This document shows, one piece after another, positions 55,003 to 63,742 of a stretch of DNA of 64,000 bases (position 1 is its first letter; each line of letters opens with the position of its first letter). The position numbers and the translations under genes are program-made. Below the pieces are notes generated by a model. The model was not told the origin of the DNA. It saw only the letters and a list, made by a program, of their open reading frames with translations, and did not search any database. The stretch lies in NCBI GenBank assembly GCA_033763975.1, contig JANRJM010000009.1:1-64000 (forward strand). The letters run 5' to 3'. Source of the DNA: Planctomycetota bacterium (GTDB lineage: Bacteria > Planctomycetota > Phycisphaerae > Phycisphaerales > UBA1924).

Positions 55003-56391
55003 GTGAGCGAGGCGCCGACGATGCGGCCGTCGCCGGCTGCGTGGATGGACGCGGCGCGCGCGTGGTGGGCGCGGGGCGACGCGGGAATGCGCGACGCGAC
55101 GCGGGGGGCGCTGGGCCTGCCGACGGACAGGCCAGTGGTGATGAGCGGGCACCAGTGCGAGTTCTGGCACCCGGGAATTCTCGCCAAGTTCTTCGCCGCG
55201 CAGGCGTGCGCGCGCGCTCTGGGCGGGTGCGCGGCGTGGGCGGAGGTCGATCAGGACAGCGGCGCGGCGTGGGACGTCGCGTACCCGACGCGGGGGTTGG
55301 AGCGGCGGGTGTGGCGGGTGGGCGAGCCCGAGGGCGGGCCGCCGGCGGAGGGCACGCCCGCGGGGTGCGTGGGCGCGCTGCGGGTGACGCAGGCCGCGGC
55401 GCCGGGCGAGGGCGTGCCGGAGTTCGTCGCGAACGGGCTGCGGGCGATTCGCGCGGCGTGCGCGGCGCACACGGGCGAGGCGTCGCTGGCGCGCCAGGTG
55501 CAGCGGGCGCGGGGCGACCTGCTGCGCGGGGCGGGCCTGGTCGCCCCGGGAGATCCTGCGCCCACGCCGGTGTGGGCGCTGACGCTGATCGAGACGCCCG
55601 TGATGCGCGAGGCGGTGGAGGCGATGCGGCGTGAGCCCGGTGCGTGCGTGGCGGCGCACAACGCGGCGGCGGCGGCGCACCCGGGCGCGCGCGTCCGCGC
55701 GCTGCACGCGCGCGGCGCGCGGGTGGAACTGCCCCTGTGGTGGGTGCGGCCCGGCGCGGCGCGCCGGCGGGTGTACGCGGATGAACTCGCGGGCGGCGGC
55801 GTGGGGCCCGGCGGCGCGGGCCGGGACGGCGCGACCCTGGCGCCGCGGGCGCTGCTGCTGACCGGAGTCTTGCGCCGGGCGGCGTGCGACCTGTTCGTGC
55901 ACGGGCTGGGGGGCGAGAAGTACGACCTGGTGACCGAGGCGTGGCTGCGCAACTGGCTGGGGTGGGAGTTGGCGCCGACGGCCGTGGCAACGGCGACGCG
56001 CCGGCTGGCGCTAGGCGACCGCACGCTGCCGGAGCCGTCGGAGATCCAGCGGGCGCGGGCCGCGGCGCACCGCGCGGCGCACGACCCGGCGATGGTGGGC
56101 GAGGCAGAGGCGGGCGCACGAAAGCGCGCGCTGGTGGCGGCGATCCGCGGCGCGGGCACGCGCGCCGAGCGGGCCGGGCTGTTCCGCGCCATGCACGACC
56201 TGCTGGCGGAGGTCCGGGCGCGCCGGGGGGGCGAGGTTGAGTCGCTCGCCGCGCGGGCGCGCGAACTGGCGGGGCTGGCGTCGCGCGCGGCGGTGGCGCA
56301 CGATCGGACGTGGGCGTTCCCGCTGTACCCGGCAGCGGTGTTGCGCGAGCTGCGGGACGCGGTGCGGGCGGGCTTTGGAGCGAACGCGTGA
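55003..56391 (+). CDS. Uncharacterised protein, possibly BshC-related
   Basis: 462 residues from GTG 55003 (GGGAAGG upstream; ATG 55021 is an alternative). Two motifs stand out: VVMSGHQCEFWHPGILAKFF near residue 50 and FVHGLGGEKYDLVTEAWLRN near 305. Their spacing and character recall BshC-type cysteine-adding enzymes, but the match is by eye only. The C-terminal part is helical (GAGTRAERAGLFRAMHDLLA). The stop overlaps the next start (GTGA), so it is coupled to the BtuF-like gene. Confidence 0.65.
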   Translation: MSEAPTMRPSPAAWMDAARAWWARGDAGMRDATRGALGLPTDRPVVMSGHQCEFWHPGILAKFFAAQACARALGGCAAWAEVDQDSGAAWDVAYPTRGLERRVWRVGEPEGGPPAEGTPAGCVGALRVTQAAAPGEGVPEFVANGLRAIRAACAAHTGEASLARQVQRARGDLLRGAGLVAPGDPAPTPVWALTLIETPVMREAVEAMRREPGACVAAHNAAAAAHPGARVRALHARGARVELPLWWVRPGAARRRVYADELAGGGVGPGGAGRDGATLAPRALLLTGVLRRAACDLFVHGLGGEKYDLVTEAWLRNWLGWELAPTAVATATRRLALGDRTLPEPSEIQRARAAAHRAAHDPAMVGEAEAGARKRALVAAIRGAGTRAERAGLFRAMHDLLAEVRARRGGEVESLAARARELAGLASRAAVAHDRTWAFPLYPAAVLRELRDAVRAGFGANA

Positions 56392-57440
56392 CCAGCGTGC
56401 GAGCGCAGCGCGTGGCGAACGGCGCGGGGCGAGGCGCGGATGTGCGCTCGCTGTCGCGCCGGCGCGTGCTGGCGGGGCTGCTGGGCGCGGGCCTGGGCGC
56501 GACGGGTTTGGGCGTGGCGGGGCTGACGGGTGGGTGCGAACGCCGGCGCGGGGCGGACGACGCGCCGGGCGCGAACGGGCCGGGCGCGAACGGGCCGCGT
56601 GCGGGCGACTCGGGCGGCTCGGGCGCGGCGCGGATCGTCTCGCTCAGCCCCGCGGTGTCGGTGATCCTGCGCGACCTGGGGCTGGGCGAGCAGGTCGTGG
56701 GGCGGCACGCGTACGAGATGGTGCTGCGCGCGGGGCTGCCCGTGTGCGGTGATCAGACGGGGATCGATCTCGAGGCCCTCCGCGCGGTTCGCCCGACGCA
56801 CGTCATCACGCAGTGGGGCGCGCGAGAGTTGCCCGCAGCGCTGCGCGACATGGCGGCGTCGGGCGCGTGCGCGCTGCACGACGCGGCGCTGCTGACGCTG
56901 GACGACGTGGCGCGCGAGATCCACGCGATCGACGCCTTTGTGCGCGGGGCGTCGGGCTCGGCGCAGGGGCGGGCGCTGGCGGCGTCGTTTGACGCGGCGC
57001 TGGAGCCCGAGCCCGGGGTGGCACAGGCCGGGCGGGTGCTGCTCCTGGGCGCGGTCGAGCCGCCGGGCGCGCTGGGGCCGGGGAGTTGCCATCACGACCT
57101 GCTCGTGCGGCTGGGGGGCGCGCCGGCGCTCGCGGCGGGCGGGGCGTGGCAGGTACTGACGCTGGAAGACGTGCGGGCCTTGGCGCCGGGCGCGATCATC
57201 GCGTTCGTGCCGGGCGCGGGCACGCGGAGCACAGCGAGCGATGGCGCGCCGAACACCGGCGCAGCGATCACAGGCGCGGCGGCTCGCGAGCGGCTGGGTT
57301 CGCTCGCGCGCGTGGCCGCGGGTGCGTTCGAGCGCGGGCGGGTGGCGGTGATCGATGATCCGCTGGGGCTGCTGCCCGCGACGAGCCTGGCCGGGGTGGC
57401 GGGGGCGGTGCGCGGGCTGCTGCGGGCATGGCGCGCGTGA
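56388..57440 (+). CDS. BtuF-like ABC substrate-binding protein, Tat/lipoprotein signal
   Basis: 350 residues from GTG 56388, overlapping the previous stop. The N-terminus has a twin-arginine motif and lipobox (LSRRRVLAGLLGAGLG ... GLTGGC), so Tat export and lipidation are likely. After a Gly/Pro linker the class III binding-protein fold appears: RIVSLSPAVSVILRDLGLGE, VVGRHAYE, GDQTGIDLEALRAVRPTHVI and HDLLVRLGGAPA. Ligands of the family are B12, heme and Fe-siderophores. The permease is absent here. Confidence 0.82.
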   Translation: MTSVRAQRVANGAGRGADVRSLSRRRVLAGLLGAGLGATGLGVAGLTGGCERRRGADDAPGANGPGANGPRAGDSGGSGAARIVSLSPAVSVILRDLGLGEQVVGRHAYEMVLRAGLPVCGDQTGIDLEALRAVRPTHVITQWGARELPAALRDMAASGACALHDAALLTLDDVAREIHAIDAFVRGASGSAQGRALAASFDAALEPEPGVAQAGRVLLLGAVEPPGALGPGSCHHDLLVRLGGAPALAAGGAWQVLTLEDVRALAPGAIIAFVPGAGTRSTASDGAPNTGAAITGAAARERLGSLARVAAGAFERGRVAVIDDPLGLLPATSLAGVAGAVRGLLRAWRA

Positions 57441-57477
57441 TCGGGCGCGGGGCGCACGCCGCTACGATCGCGGCTCT

Positions 57478-59397
57478 ATGAGCACGCACGATGCGCACGG
57501 CGAGGGTGGCGGGGCGACGCGGGATCCGGCGGCGGTGCTGGGCGAGCGGTTTCGCGAGGCGATCGCGCGCCTGTACCCGCAGGCCGGCACGACGGACCCG
57601 GTGATCACGCCCTGCAAGTCGGCGGACCTGGGCGACTTTCAGGCGAACGGCGCGATGGCGCTGGCGAAGCGCGTGGGGATGAAGCCGCGAGACGTGGCGC
57701 TGGCGCTCGTGCGCGAGGTGCGGCTGGACGACGTGGCGGAAGGGCTGACGGAAGGGTCGGTCGCTGGCCCGGGGTTCATCAACATCCGGCTGAAGGCCGC
57801 GGCCCTGGCGGGGAGCCTCGCGGCGCTGGACGCGCCCGGGCTGGGCGTCGAGGCGGCGGCCCCGGCGCGGACGATCGTCGTCGACCTGATGGGCGTGAAC
57901 CTGGCGAAGCAGATGCACGTCGGGCATCTGCGCAGCCCGATCATCGGCGACTGCCTCGCGCGCGTGTTCGAGCGTCTGGGCCATCGCGTGATCCGCCAGA
58001 ACCATGTGGGCGACTGGGGCCTGCCCATCGCGATGGTGACCGCGCGCCTCATGACGCTGGCGGCGGCGGGGCGGGTGGACCTGTCGCGCGTCACGCTGGA
58101 CGAACTCGACGACGCCTACAAGGCGGCCCAGTTGGAGTGCCAGCGCGACAGCGCGGGGCTGGCGTGCGTGCGTCGGTACGGGCTGGGGCCCAAGGCGGAG
58201 GCGGAGCTGGAAGAGCAGGTGGCCGGGGCGACCGAGGCGTTCATGCACGCGCGCCAGACGCTGGTGCGCTTGCAGGCGAAAGAGCCCGCAACGTACGCGG
58301 TGTGGCGGCGGATCTACGACGTGACGATGGCGACGTGCCTGGAGGTGTGCCGCCTGCTGGATGTGCGGGTGACGGAGGCGGACAGCGCCGGGGAGAGCAG
58401 CTACGCGGACGAGTTGGGGCCGCTGATCGAGGACCTGACGGCGCGGGGCGTGGCGGTGGCCGACCAGGGGGCGCTGATCGTGCGTCTGGACGAGCCGGCG
58501 ACCGACGAGGCGGGCACGCCCCTGTGGGAGCCGATCCGGGAGCCCTGCCTGGTGCGCAAAACCGACGGCGGGTACCTGTACGCGACGACGGACATCGCGG
58601 CGGTGCGGCGGCGCGTGCAGCGGTTCGGCGCGCACGAGCTGTTCTACGCGATCGACGCACGCCAGAACCTGCACCTGCGCCAGGTGTTCGCGAGCGCGAT
58701 CAAGGCGGGCTACGCCATCCACCCGCAGACCGGGAGGCCCGCGCGGATGGCGCACGCGGCGTTCGGGTCGGTGCTGGGCGAGGACGGGCGCCCGTTCAAG
58801 ACGCGTTCGGGCGAGAGCGTGAAGCTCGCGGACCTGCTGCGCGAGACGTTCGCGCGCGCTGGGGGAGTGCTGGCGGCGCGGAACGCGGAGTTAGCGGGCG
58901 AGGAGGCGGCGGGCGTGGCGCGGGCGGTGGGCATCGCGGCGCTCAAGTATGCGGACCTCTCGACGGACCGCGTGAAGGACTACGTGTTCAGTTTCGACCG
59001 GATGCTGGCGTTCGAGGGGAACACCGGCCCGTACTTGTTGTACGCGCTGGTGCGGGTGCGGAGCATCTTCCGCAAGGCGGCGGAGCGCGGCGTGGGCGAG
59101 TCGTGGCGCGGGGCGCCGTTCGTGGTGTCGCACGCGGGCGAGAAGCAGTTGGCGCTGACGCTGCTGCGCTACCCCGGGGTGCTGCGGAGCGTGGCCGAGA
59201 GCCTCGAGCCGCACCGCTTGTGCGCGTACGTCTACGAGCTGGCGGGGGCGTTCAGCGTGTTCTTTGACCAGTGCCCGGTGCTGGCGGCGGGGGACGACGC
59301 GACGCGCGATGCGCGCCTGCGCCTGTGCGACCTGACGGGGCGGGTGCTGGCCGACGGGCTGGGCGTGCTGGGCATCCCGGCGATCGAGCGGATGTAG
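57478..59397 (+). CDS. argS: Arginyl-tRNA synthetase
   Basis: 639 residues, class I synthetase charging tRNA-Arg. The HIGH motif is NLAKQMHVGHLRSPIIGD (His147-His150). The arginine pocket region is NHVGDWGLP and the C-terminal anticodon domain begins near AALKYADLSTDRVKDYVFSF. The N-terminal Add-1 domain (CKSADLGDFQANGAM) is present. KMSK is absent, as is normal for many ArgRS. ATG 57478 lacks a clear ribosome binding site. It is 37 bp after the BtuF-like gene. Confidence 0.95.
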   Translation: MSTHDAHGEGGGATRDPAAVLGERFREAIARLYPQAGTTDPVITPCKSADLGDFQANGAMALAKRVGMKPRDVALALVREVRLDDVAEGLTEGSVAGPGFINIRLKAAALAGSLAALDAPGLGVEAAAPARTIVVDLMGVNLAKQMHVGHLRSPIIGDCLARVFERLGHRVIRQNHVGDWGLPIAMVTARLMTLAAAGRVDLSRVTLDELDDAYKAAQLECQRDSAGLACVRRYGLGPKAEAELEEQVAGATEAFMHARQTLVRLQAKEPATYAVWRRIYDVTMATCLEVCRLLDVRVTEADSAGESSYADELGPLIEDLTARGVAVADQGALIVRLDEPATDEAGTPLWEPIREPCLVRKTDGGYLYATTDIAAVRRRVQRFGAHELFYAIDARQNLHLRQVFASAIKAGYAIHPQTGRPARMAHAAFGSVLGEDGRPFKTRSGESVKLADLLRETFARAGGVLAARNAELAGEEAAGVARAVGIAALKYADLSTDRVKDYVFSFDRMLAFEGNTGPYLLYALVRVRSIFRKAAERGVGESWRGAPFVVSHAGEKQLALTLLRYPGVLRSVAESLEPHRLCAYVYELAGAFSVFFDQCPVLAAGDDATRDARLRLCDLTGRVLADGLGVLGIPAIERM

Positions 59398-59416
59398 GAC
59401 ACCACCGGATGCGGGA

Positions 59417-59461
59417 CACCACACGGAGTGTGGTGGTACCCGGCGGAGTGTGGTGGTACCC
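59417..59461. repeat. Dispersed palindromic repeat, copy 2, with a partial tandem copy
   Basis: Bases 59417-59441 are identical to 15728-15752 (CACCACAC, GGA, GTGTGGTG, GTACCC). A partial second copy (CGGAGTGTGGTGGTACCC) at 59444-59461 has a period of 20. It lies between the convergent argS and rnr genes. Confidence 0.85.
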
Positions 59462-59464
59462 AGA

Positions 59465-61933
59465 TCACGGGTCGCGGCGGTGCTGCTTCTTGCCCTTGTC
59501 GCGGCTCTTGCTGCGCTGGCTGCGCTTCTGCGAGCCGGTCTTGAACGAATCCCACTTGCCCGGGCCGAAGCCCCCGCCGATGCCGCCCCCGATGCCGCCC
59601 CCGATGCCGCCGGCGGGCTTGTCGGGGATGGGCTTCCTGGCCTTGCCCCCCGCGCGCGTGGCGGCGTCCTCGATGACGAGGTCCATCTGGCGCTTGGCGA
59701 GGTCGACGTTGGCGATGCGGACCGTGACGAGATCGCCGAAGTTGAAGCTGCGGCCGGAGCGCTGATCGGTGAGGGCGCCGCTGCGCGGGTCGATGCGCCA
59801 AATGGGGGTGAGGTTCTCGCGGGTGACGTCGCCCGGGAGGTCTTCGCTCTTGATGAAGCCGTCGGCGAGGTACTTGTCGAGCTGCACGAATATGCCGCGG
59901 GGCGTGACGTTGGTGACGACGCCCTTGTACGCGTCGCCGACGTGCTTGCTGAGGAGTTGGAGGACGAGGAAGCTGCGCAGTTCGCGCTCGGCGCTCTCGG
60001 CGTTCACCTCGCGCCGGACGGCCTGGTGCCCGATCTCGACGAGTTCCTCTTCGGGCGGGCAGTTCTTGGCGCTGCGCAGGTCGCGCCCGAGTTCTTTCTG
60101 CTCGCGCTCGCCCCGCGGGCGCTTCTTGCCGTTGTCGGTGCGGGCGAGGTACTCGGCGAGCGCGCGGTGCACCGTGAGGTCGGCGTAGCGACGGATCGGG
60201 CTCGTGAAGTGCGCGTAGGCGTCGCTCGCCAGGGCGAAGTGCCCGATGAGCGCGGGGCTGTACTCGGCCTTGGAGAGGGTGCGCAGGACGGCGAGGTGCA
60301 CGGCCCGTGCGGCGGGCGTGCCGTGGGTCGCCTTGAGCAGCCCCTGGAGTTCCTCGCGCGTCGGGTTCTTCGGCACGCGGAAGCCCGCGACCATCGCGAC
60401 CTTGCGCATGCCCTCGACGTCGCCCGGGACCGGGTCGGGGTGGATGCGGCGCAGCAGCGGCACGCCGAGGTTCTCGAAGAGACGCGCGAGCACCTCGTTG
60501 GCCTCGACCATGAACATCTCGATGAGCTTGTGCGTGAAGGCGTCGTCCTCGCGCTCGGCGTCCACGACGTGCCCGTTCTCGTCGTAGATCAGCACGACCT
60601 CGGGCAGGTCGAGGACGATCATGCCCTTACGGTCGCGCCGGGCCTGGATGGCCTTGGCGCAGCGGTTCATCTCGCGCAGCGTGTCGATGAGCTGGTCGGT
60701 GTACTCGGGCTTGGTCTTGGCGTGCTTGCGGGCCTCGTCGGGGTCGCCGTCGATGAGGGCCTGCGCCTCGAGGTACGTCAGGCGCTTGGAACTGCGGATG
60801 AGCGTCTGGGCGACACCCTCGCCCCGCACCTCGCCCCGCGAGTCGTACGTCATGAACGCGCTCTTGCAATAGCGGTACACGCCCTCCTGCAGCGAGCAGA
60901 TGCCGTTGCTGAGCACCTCGGGCAGCATGGGGATGACGTGGCGGGGGAGGTAGCAGGAGTTGCAGCGGTCGGAGGCCTCGACGTCGAGCGGGCTGCCCCG
61001 GGGGATGAAGTGCGCGACGTCGGCGATGTGCACGCCGACCTCCCAGCCGCCGCCCTCGAACTGGTCGGTGCGCCGGATGGAGATGGCGTCGTCGTAGTCC
61101 TTGGCGTCGGGCGGGTCGATGGTGATGATGAAGTCGTCGGTGAGGTCGAGCCGGTCGGGCAGCGTCTTGTCGGCGACGTAGGCCGCGATCTCGCGCTCGT
61201 ACGTCTGCGCCGCCTCGCGCGCCTGCTGCACGCACTCTTCGGGGAACTCGCCCGGAAGGTCATACGCGGCGATGACCGCCTGGGTCTCGACGTCGGGACG
61301 CCCGGCCTCGCCCAGCACGCGCGTGATGACGCCCTCGCCGAGCATGTCGGCCTCGGGCCACAGCGTCAGCTCGACGACGACCTTGTCGCCTTCCTTGACG
61401 TTCTTGCTGGCGGCGTCGGGGACGACGATGGGCGAGGTGACCTGGCGCCCGTCGGGCATGACGACCCACTGCTGGCCGCGCTTCTGGACGGTGCCGGTGT
61501 AGCTGGACTTGTGGCGTTCGACGACCTCGATGATGGTGCCGGAGTAGCCGTCGCCGCCGGGCGAGCGCCGGTCGGGGGCGATGCTGGCGCGGACGGTGTC
61601 GCCGGTGAGGGCGTCGCCAACGCTGTCGGCGGGGATGAAGACGGAGCGCTCGCGGACGGCGTCGGCGGGCGTGATGAACCCGAAGCCGCGCATCGTCTTG
61701 CGGAACTTGCCGGTCACCTGCCCGCCCTTGCCGGCGAGTGAGGGGAGCATCACGTGCCCGCTGTCGCCGAACTCGAGCTTGCCGGCGGTTTCCAAGGCGC
61801 GCACCGCGGCGACGAACTCGTCGGTCTCCTCGCGCGGCACGCTGAGGTCCGCCGCGAGGTCGGGCATGCGCCGGGGTGTGTACGACTCGTGCTTCAGGTG
61901 GTCGAGCACGCGGCGTTGGTAGCGATCCTGCAT
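59465..61933 (-). CDS. rnr: Ribonuclease R, 3'-5' exoribonuclease
   Basis: 822 residues. N-terminal winged helix and cold-shock domains (VTGKFRKTMRGFGFITPADA, TGTVQKRGQQWVVMP) are followed by the RNB catalytic core IDPPDAKDYDDAIS (272-285) with the metal-binding aspartates. AHFTSPIRRYADLTVHR and a C-terminal S1 domain (YKGVVTNVTPRGIFVQLDKY) follow. The tail has GGIGGG repeats and a basic end. ATG 61933 is preferred; the frame runs 33 codons further upstream without homology. It is convergent with argS. Confidence 0.95.
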   Translation of the reverse strand: MQDRYQRRVLDHLKHESYTPRRMPDLAADLSVPREETDEFVAAVRALETAGKLEFGDSGHVMLPSLAGKGGQVTGKFRKTMRGFGFITPADAVRERSVFIPADSVGDALTGDTVRASIAPDRRSPGGDGYSGTIIEVVERHKSSYTGTVQKRGQQWVVMPDGRQVTSPIVVPDAASKNVKEGDKVVVELTLWPEADMLGEGVITRVLGEAGRPDVETQAVIAAYDLPGEFPEECVQQAREAAQTYEREIAAYVADKTLPDRLDLTDDFIITIDPPDAKDYDDAISIRRTDQFEGGGWEVGVHIADVAHFIPRGSPLDVEASDRCNSCYLPRHVIPMLPEVLSNGICSLQEGVYRYCKSAFMTYDSRGEVRGEGVAQTLIRSSKRLTYLEAQALIDGDPDEARKHAKTKPEYTDQLIDTLREMNRCAKAIQARRDRKGMIVLDLPEVVLIYDENGHVVDAEREDDAFTHKLIEMFMVEANEVLARLFENLGVPLLRRIHPDPVPGDVEGMRKVAMVAGFRVPKNPTREELQGLLKATHGTPAARAVHLAVLRTLSKAEYSPALIGHFALASDAYAHFTSPIRRYADLTVHRALAEYLARTDNGKKRPRGEREQKELGRDLRSAKNCPPEEELVEIGHQAVRREVNAESAERELRSFLVLQLLSKHVGDAYKGVVTNVTPRGIFVQLDKYLADGFIKSEDLPGDVTRENLTPIWRIDPRSGALTDQRSGRSFNFGDLVTVRIANVDLAKRQMDLVIEDAATRAGGKARKPIPDKPAGGIGGGIGGGIGGGFGPGKWDSFKTGSQKRSQRSKSRDKGKKQHRRDP

Positions 61934-62033
61934 GCGGTAGCCTAGCGCGACTGTCCGCGGCACTTGCCGACCGGCGACTTCTCCACCGGCAATCCACACC
62001 GATCGGAGCTTCGGTGGTTCCGCGGGATTCATC

Positions 62034-62062
62034 TTGACAGCATGTATCCTCCCATGTCAAAT
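62034..62062 (+). promoter_or_regulatory. Predicted promoter of the poly-C gene
   Basis: TTGACA (62034-62039, perfect consensus), 17-bp spacer, TCAAAT (62057-62062). A start about 7 bp on would leave a very short leader before AAGGAGG at 62071. Confidence 0.6.
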
Positions 62063-62094
62063 GACGCGATAAGGAGGTTTCGGCGATGCGCACT

Positions 62095-62106
62095 CCCCCC
62101 CCCCCC
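62095..62106 (+). repeat. 12-base C homopolymer behind a start codon
   Basis: Twelve consecutive C, beginning 9 bases after the A of ATG 62086, which itself has AAGGAGG eight bases upstream. With 12 C that ATG is out of frame with the downstream protein; with 11 or 14 C it would be in frame. Confidence 0.9.
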
Positions 62107-62116
62107 GCGGTTGCTG

Positions 62117-62578
62117 ATGATCCAAGTCCCCCAACGCTGTGCCGTGACGAGCTCGACACGATGCACACGACGTCGCATTCAGAATCATGTCGGCCGTACG
62201 ACGGTGGCGGCCTTTGCGGCGTGCATGACGCAGGCCGCCTCAAGCCAGCCCTCCGCTGAGTGGTGCAACAACAATGTGATCGCCGGAGTTGGGGAGGAAT
62301 GGCAGTTGCACGCATCGTGCGGCCCGGACGACACGCCGTGCTCGCTCGCGATGAAGTGTCCAAGAGACGACACCTGTCAGACTGTTGGTGCGGGCCAGGG
62401 AACGTGGGACAACTGCGGAACACCAACGCTCGTGTCGATGGAATGTGATTGGTACGGCGCGGGCAAGTGCGTCGCCGGCCGATGTGTCTCCGGCGCCGAA
62501 GAGCCGACGGACGTCGAGCCCCCGTTGGTCAAGTGGGTCACTCGCTACAACGCTCCCATCTCGTGCGAACCGGCGTAA
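62117..62578 (+). CDS. Cys-rich secreted protein, possibly phase-variable start
   Basis: The downstream frame encodes at least 153 residues from ATG 62117 (MIQVPQRC...), with a basic region, a short hydrophobic segment TTVAAFAACMTQAASS and a cysteine-rich domain (EWCNNNVI, HASCGPDDTPCSLAMKCPRD, DTCQTVGAGQGTWDNCGTP, MECDWYGAGKCVAGRC). The Cys pattern suggests a disulphide-stabilised extracellular domain. ATG 62117 has no ribosome binding site. The good one belongs to ATG 62086, which lies one base out of frame across the 12-C tract. In that frame translation stops at TGA 62258. No family recognised. Confidence 0.6.
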   Translation: MIQVPQRCAVTSSTRCTRRRIQNHVGRTTVAAFAACMTQAASSQPSAEWCNNNVIAGVGEEWQLHASCGPDDTPCSLAMKCPRDDTCQTVGAGQGTWDNCGTPTLVSMECDWYGAGKCVAGRCVSGAEEPTDVEPPLVKWVTRYNAPISCEPA

Positions 62579-62632
62579 GCTGTCCGATGCCCGATCCGAA
62601 CTCAGGCAGTTGACTCTCGGAAGGTTGCAGCG

Positions 62633-63742
62633 ATGCGAGTGCACCCGGTCCTCTGTATGATAACGATCGTCCTCGGGGCGGTATCCGGGCATGCGGCGGG
62701 ACAGCCGGGGTGGATCGATCCGCGGCTTGCCGCGTTTGCGCGCGTCTGGAGCGACGTCCCCGCGGTGCGCACGACATGGGGATGGCAGTTTGAACGCCCG
62801 AGCGCGGCGGATCCGCAGGAGCGGTATCGATGCTCGCTGATCGACACGACGCTCGGCAGGCCGTACGAACTTCTGAAGAGCGACCGCGTGTTTACACGCG
62901 GCGAGCCCTTCCCTCCCGAGGACCTGCCGTGGGCGATCGAGAACTGGGTGCAGGCGAATCCGAAGGACGCGGTTCTCCGACACCCGACGTCGCTCTACCA
63001 ATCACCGGACGGGCTGCTGCTCGACGACGTGTTGACACGGGGCGTCGCGGGCGGGGACTTGCACCGTGTCGAGCCGAAGGATGATCGATTTCTAGGGGCT
63101 GTTCATGCGGGCCCACACGCCCTTGCGTGGTGGGTGCTGGAGCATCCCGCCGAGGCGGCCCGGGCGAAGATCGAGGATCTGCCCGGGGGCGCCCTTCGCG
63201 TCACCCCGCGTGCGACGGACCGCGTGTTCGTGCTCGCGCCGCTGGAGGACGCCTTCGTGCTCGTGCGCGCTGAGCATGCGCCAGCGATGCCCGACATGGA
63301 CGGCGCGGTGTTCGTCGAACGCTTCGAGGACTACGCGGAGCTGCCCGGCCTGCCGCCGTTTCCTCGGAGACGGATGAGCGATGCGCCGAACCTGCGTCAG
63401 ATGCCCGACGGGCGGCTCGTGTACGAGCACGACAATCGGAACATCTCGATCAAGGGGCTCATTCGGGCGGAGCGGCTGGACCGGTTCCCGCCCGAGATTC
63501 CGGAAAAGGTCCGAGCCCGCGCCGCATCCCAGGGTGTTGCCCGTGGGGTGTCGATGGCACACCGCGACGACTCGCGCGTGTCGCGGTTTGAGAACGGGCG
63601 GCTTGTTCACCCGCCGCCCCTTGGCGCGGAGCCGGCGCCCGCGCCGTTGTCGGGCATCACGATGGGGTTGCGTTGGGCCGGAGTGGCAATGCTCGCGCTG
63701 GGCATGGGCTGGGTCGTGTGGCGCTGGAAGGCGGGGCGATGA
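62633..63742 (+). CDS. Exported protein with C-terminal membrane helix
   Basis: 369 residues. Signal peptide MRVHPVLCMITIVLGAVSGH and a C-terminal helix GLRWAGVAMLALGMGWVVWR followed by KAGR, so a membrane-anchored periplasmic protein is inferred. The body (RVWSDVPAVRTTWGWQFERP, VERFEDYAELPGLPPFPRRR) fits no family I know. The stop overlaps the start of the prepilin gene (ATGA), so a link with pilus or secretion assembly is possible. Confidence 0.7.
   Translation: MRVHPVLCMITIVLGAVSGHAAGQPGWIDPRLAAFARVWSDVPAVRTTWGWQFERPSAADPQERYRCSLIDTTLGRPYELLKSDRVFTRGEPFPPEDLPWAIENWVQANPKDAVLRHPTSLYQSPDGLLLDDVLTRGVAGGDLHRVEPKDDRFLGAVHAGPHALAWWVLEHPAEAARAKIEDLPGGALRVTPRATDRVFVLAPLEDAFVLVRAEHAPAMPDMDGAVFVERFEDYAELPGLPPFPRRRMSDAPNLRQMPDGRLVYEHDNRNISIKGLIRAERLDRFPPEIPEKVRARAASQGVARGVSMAHRDDSRVSRFENGRLVHPPPLGAEPAPAPLSGITMGLRWAGVAMLALGMGWVVWRWKAGR

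Noticed and set aside
62086-62258. Separate 57-codon protein from ATG 62086
   Set aside because: It has a good ribosome binding site but reads as poly-Pro followed by nonsense, while the shifted frame gives a Cys-rich protein; better explained by the C tract.
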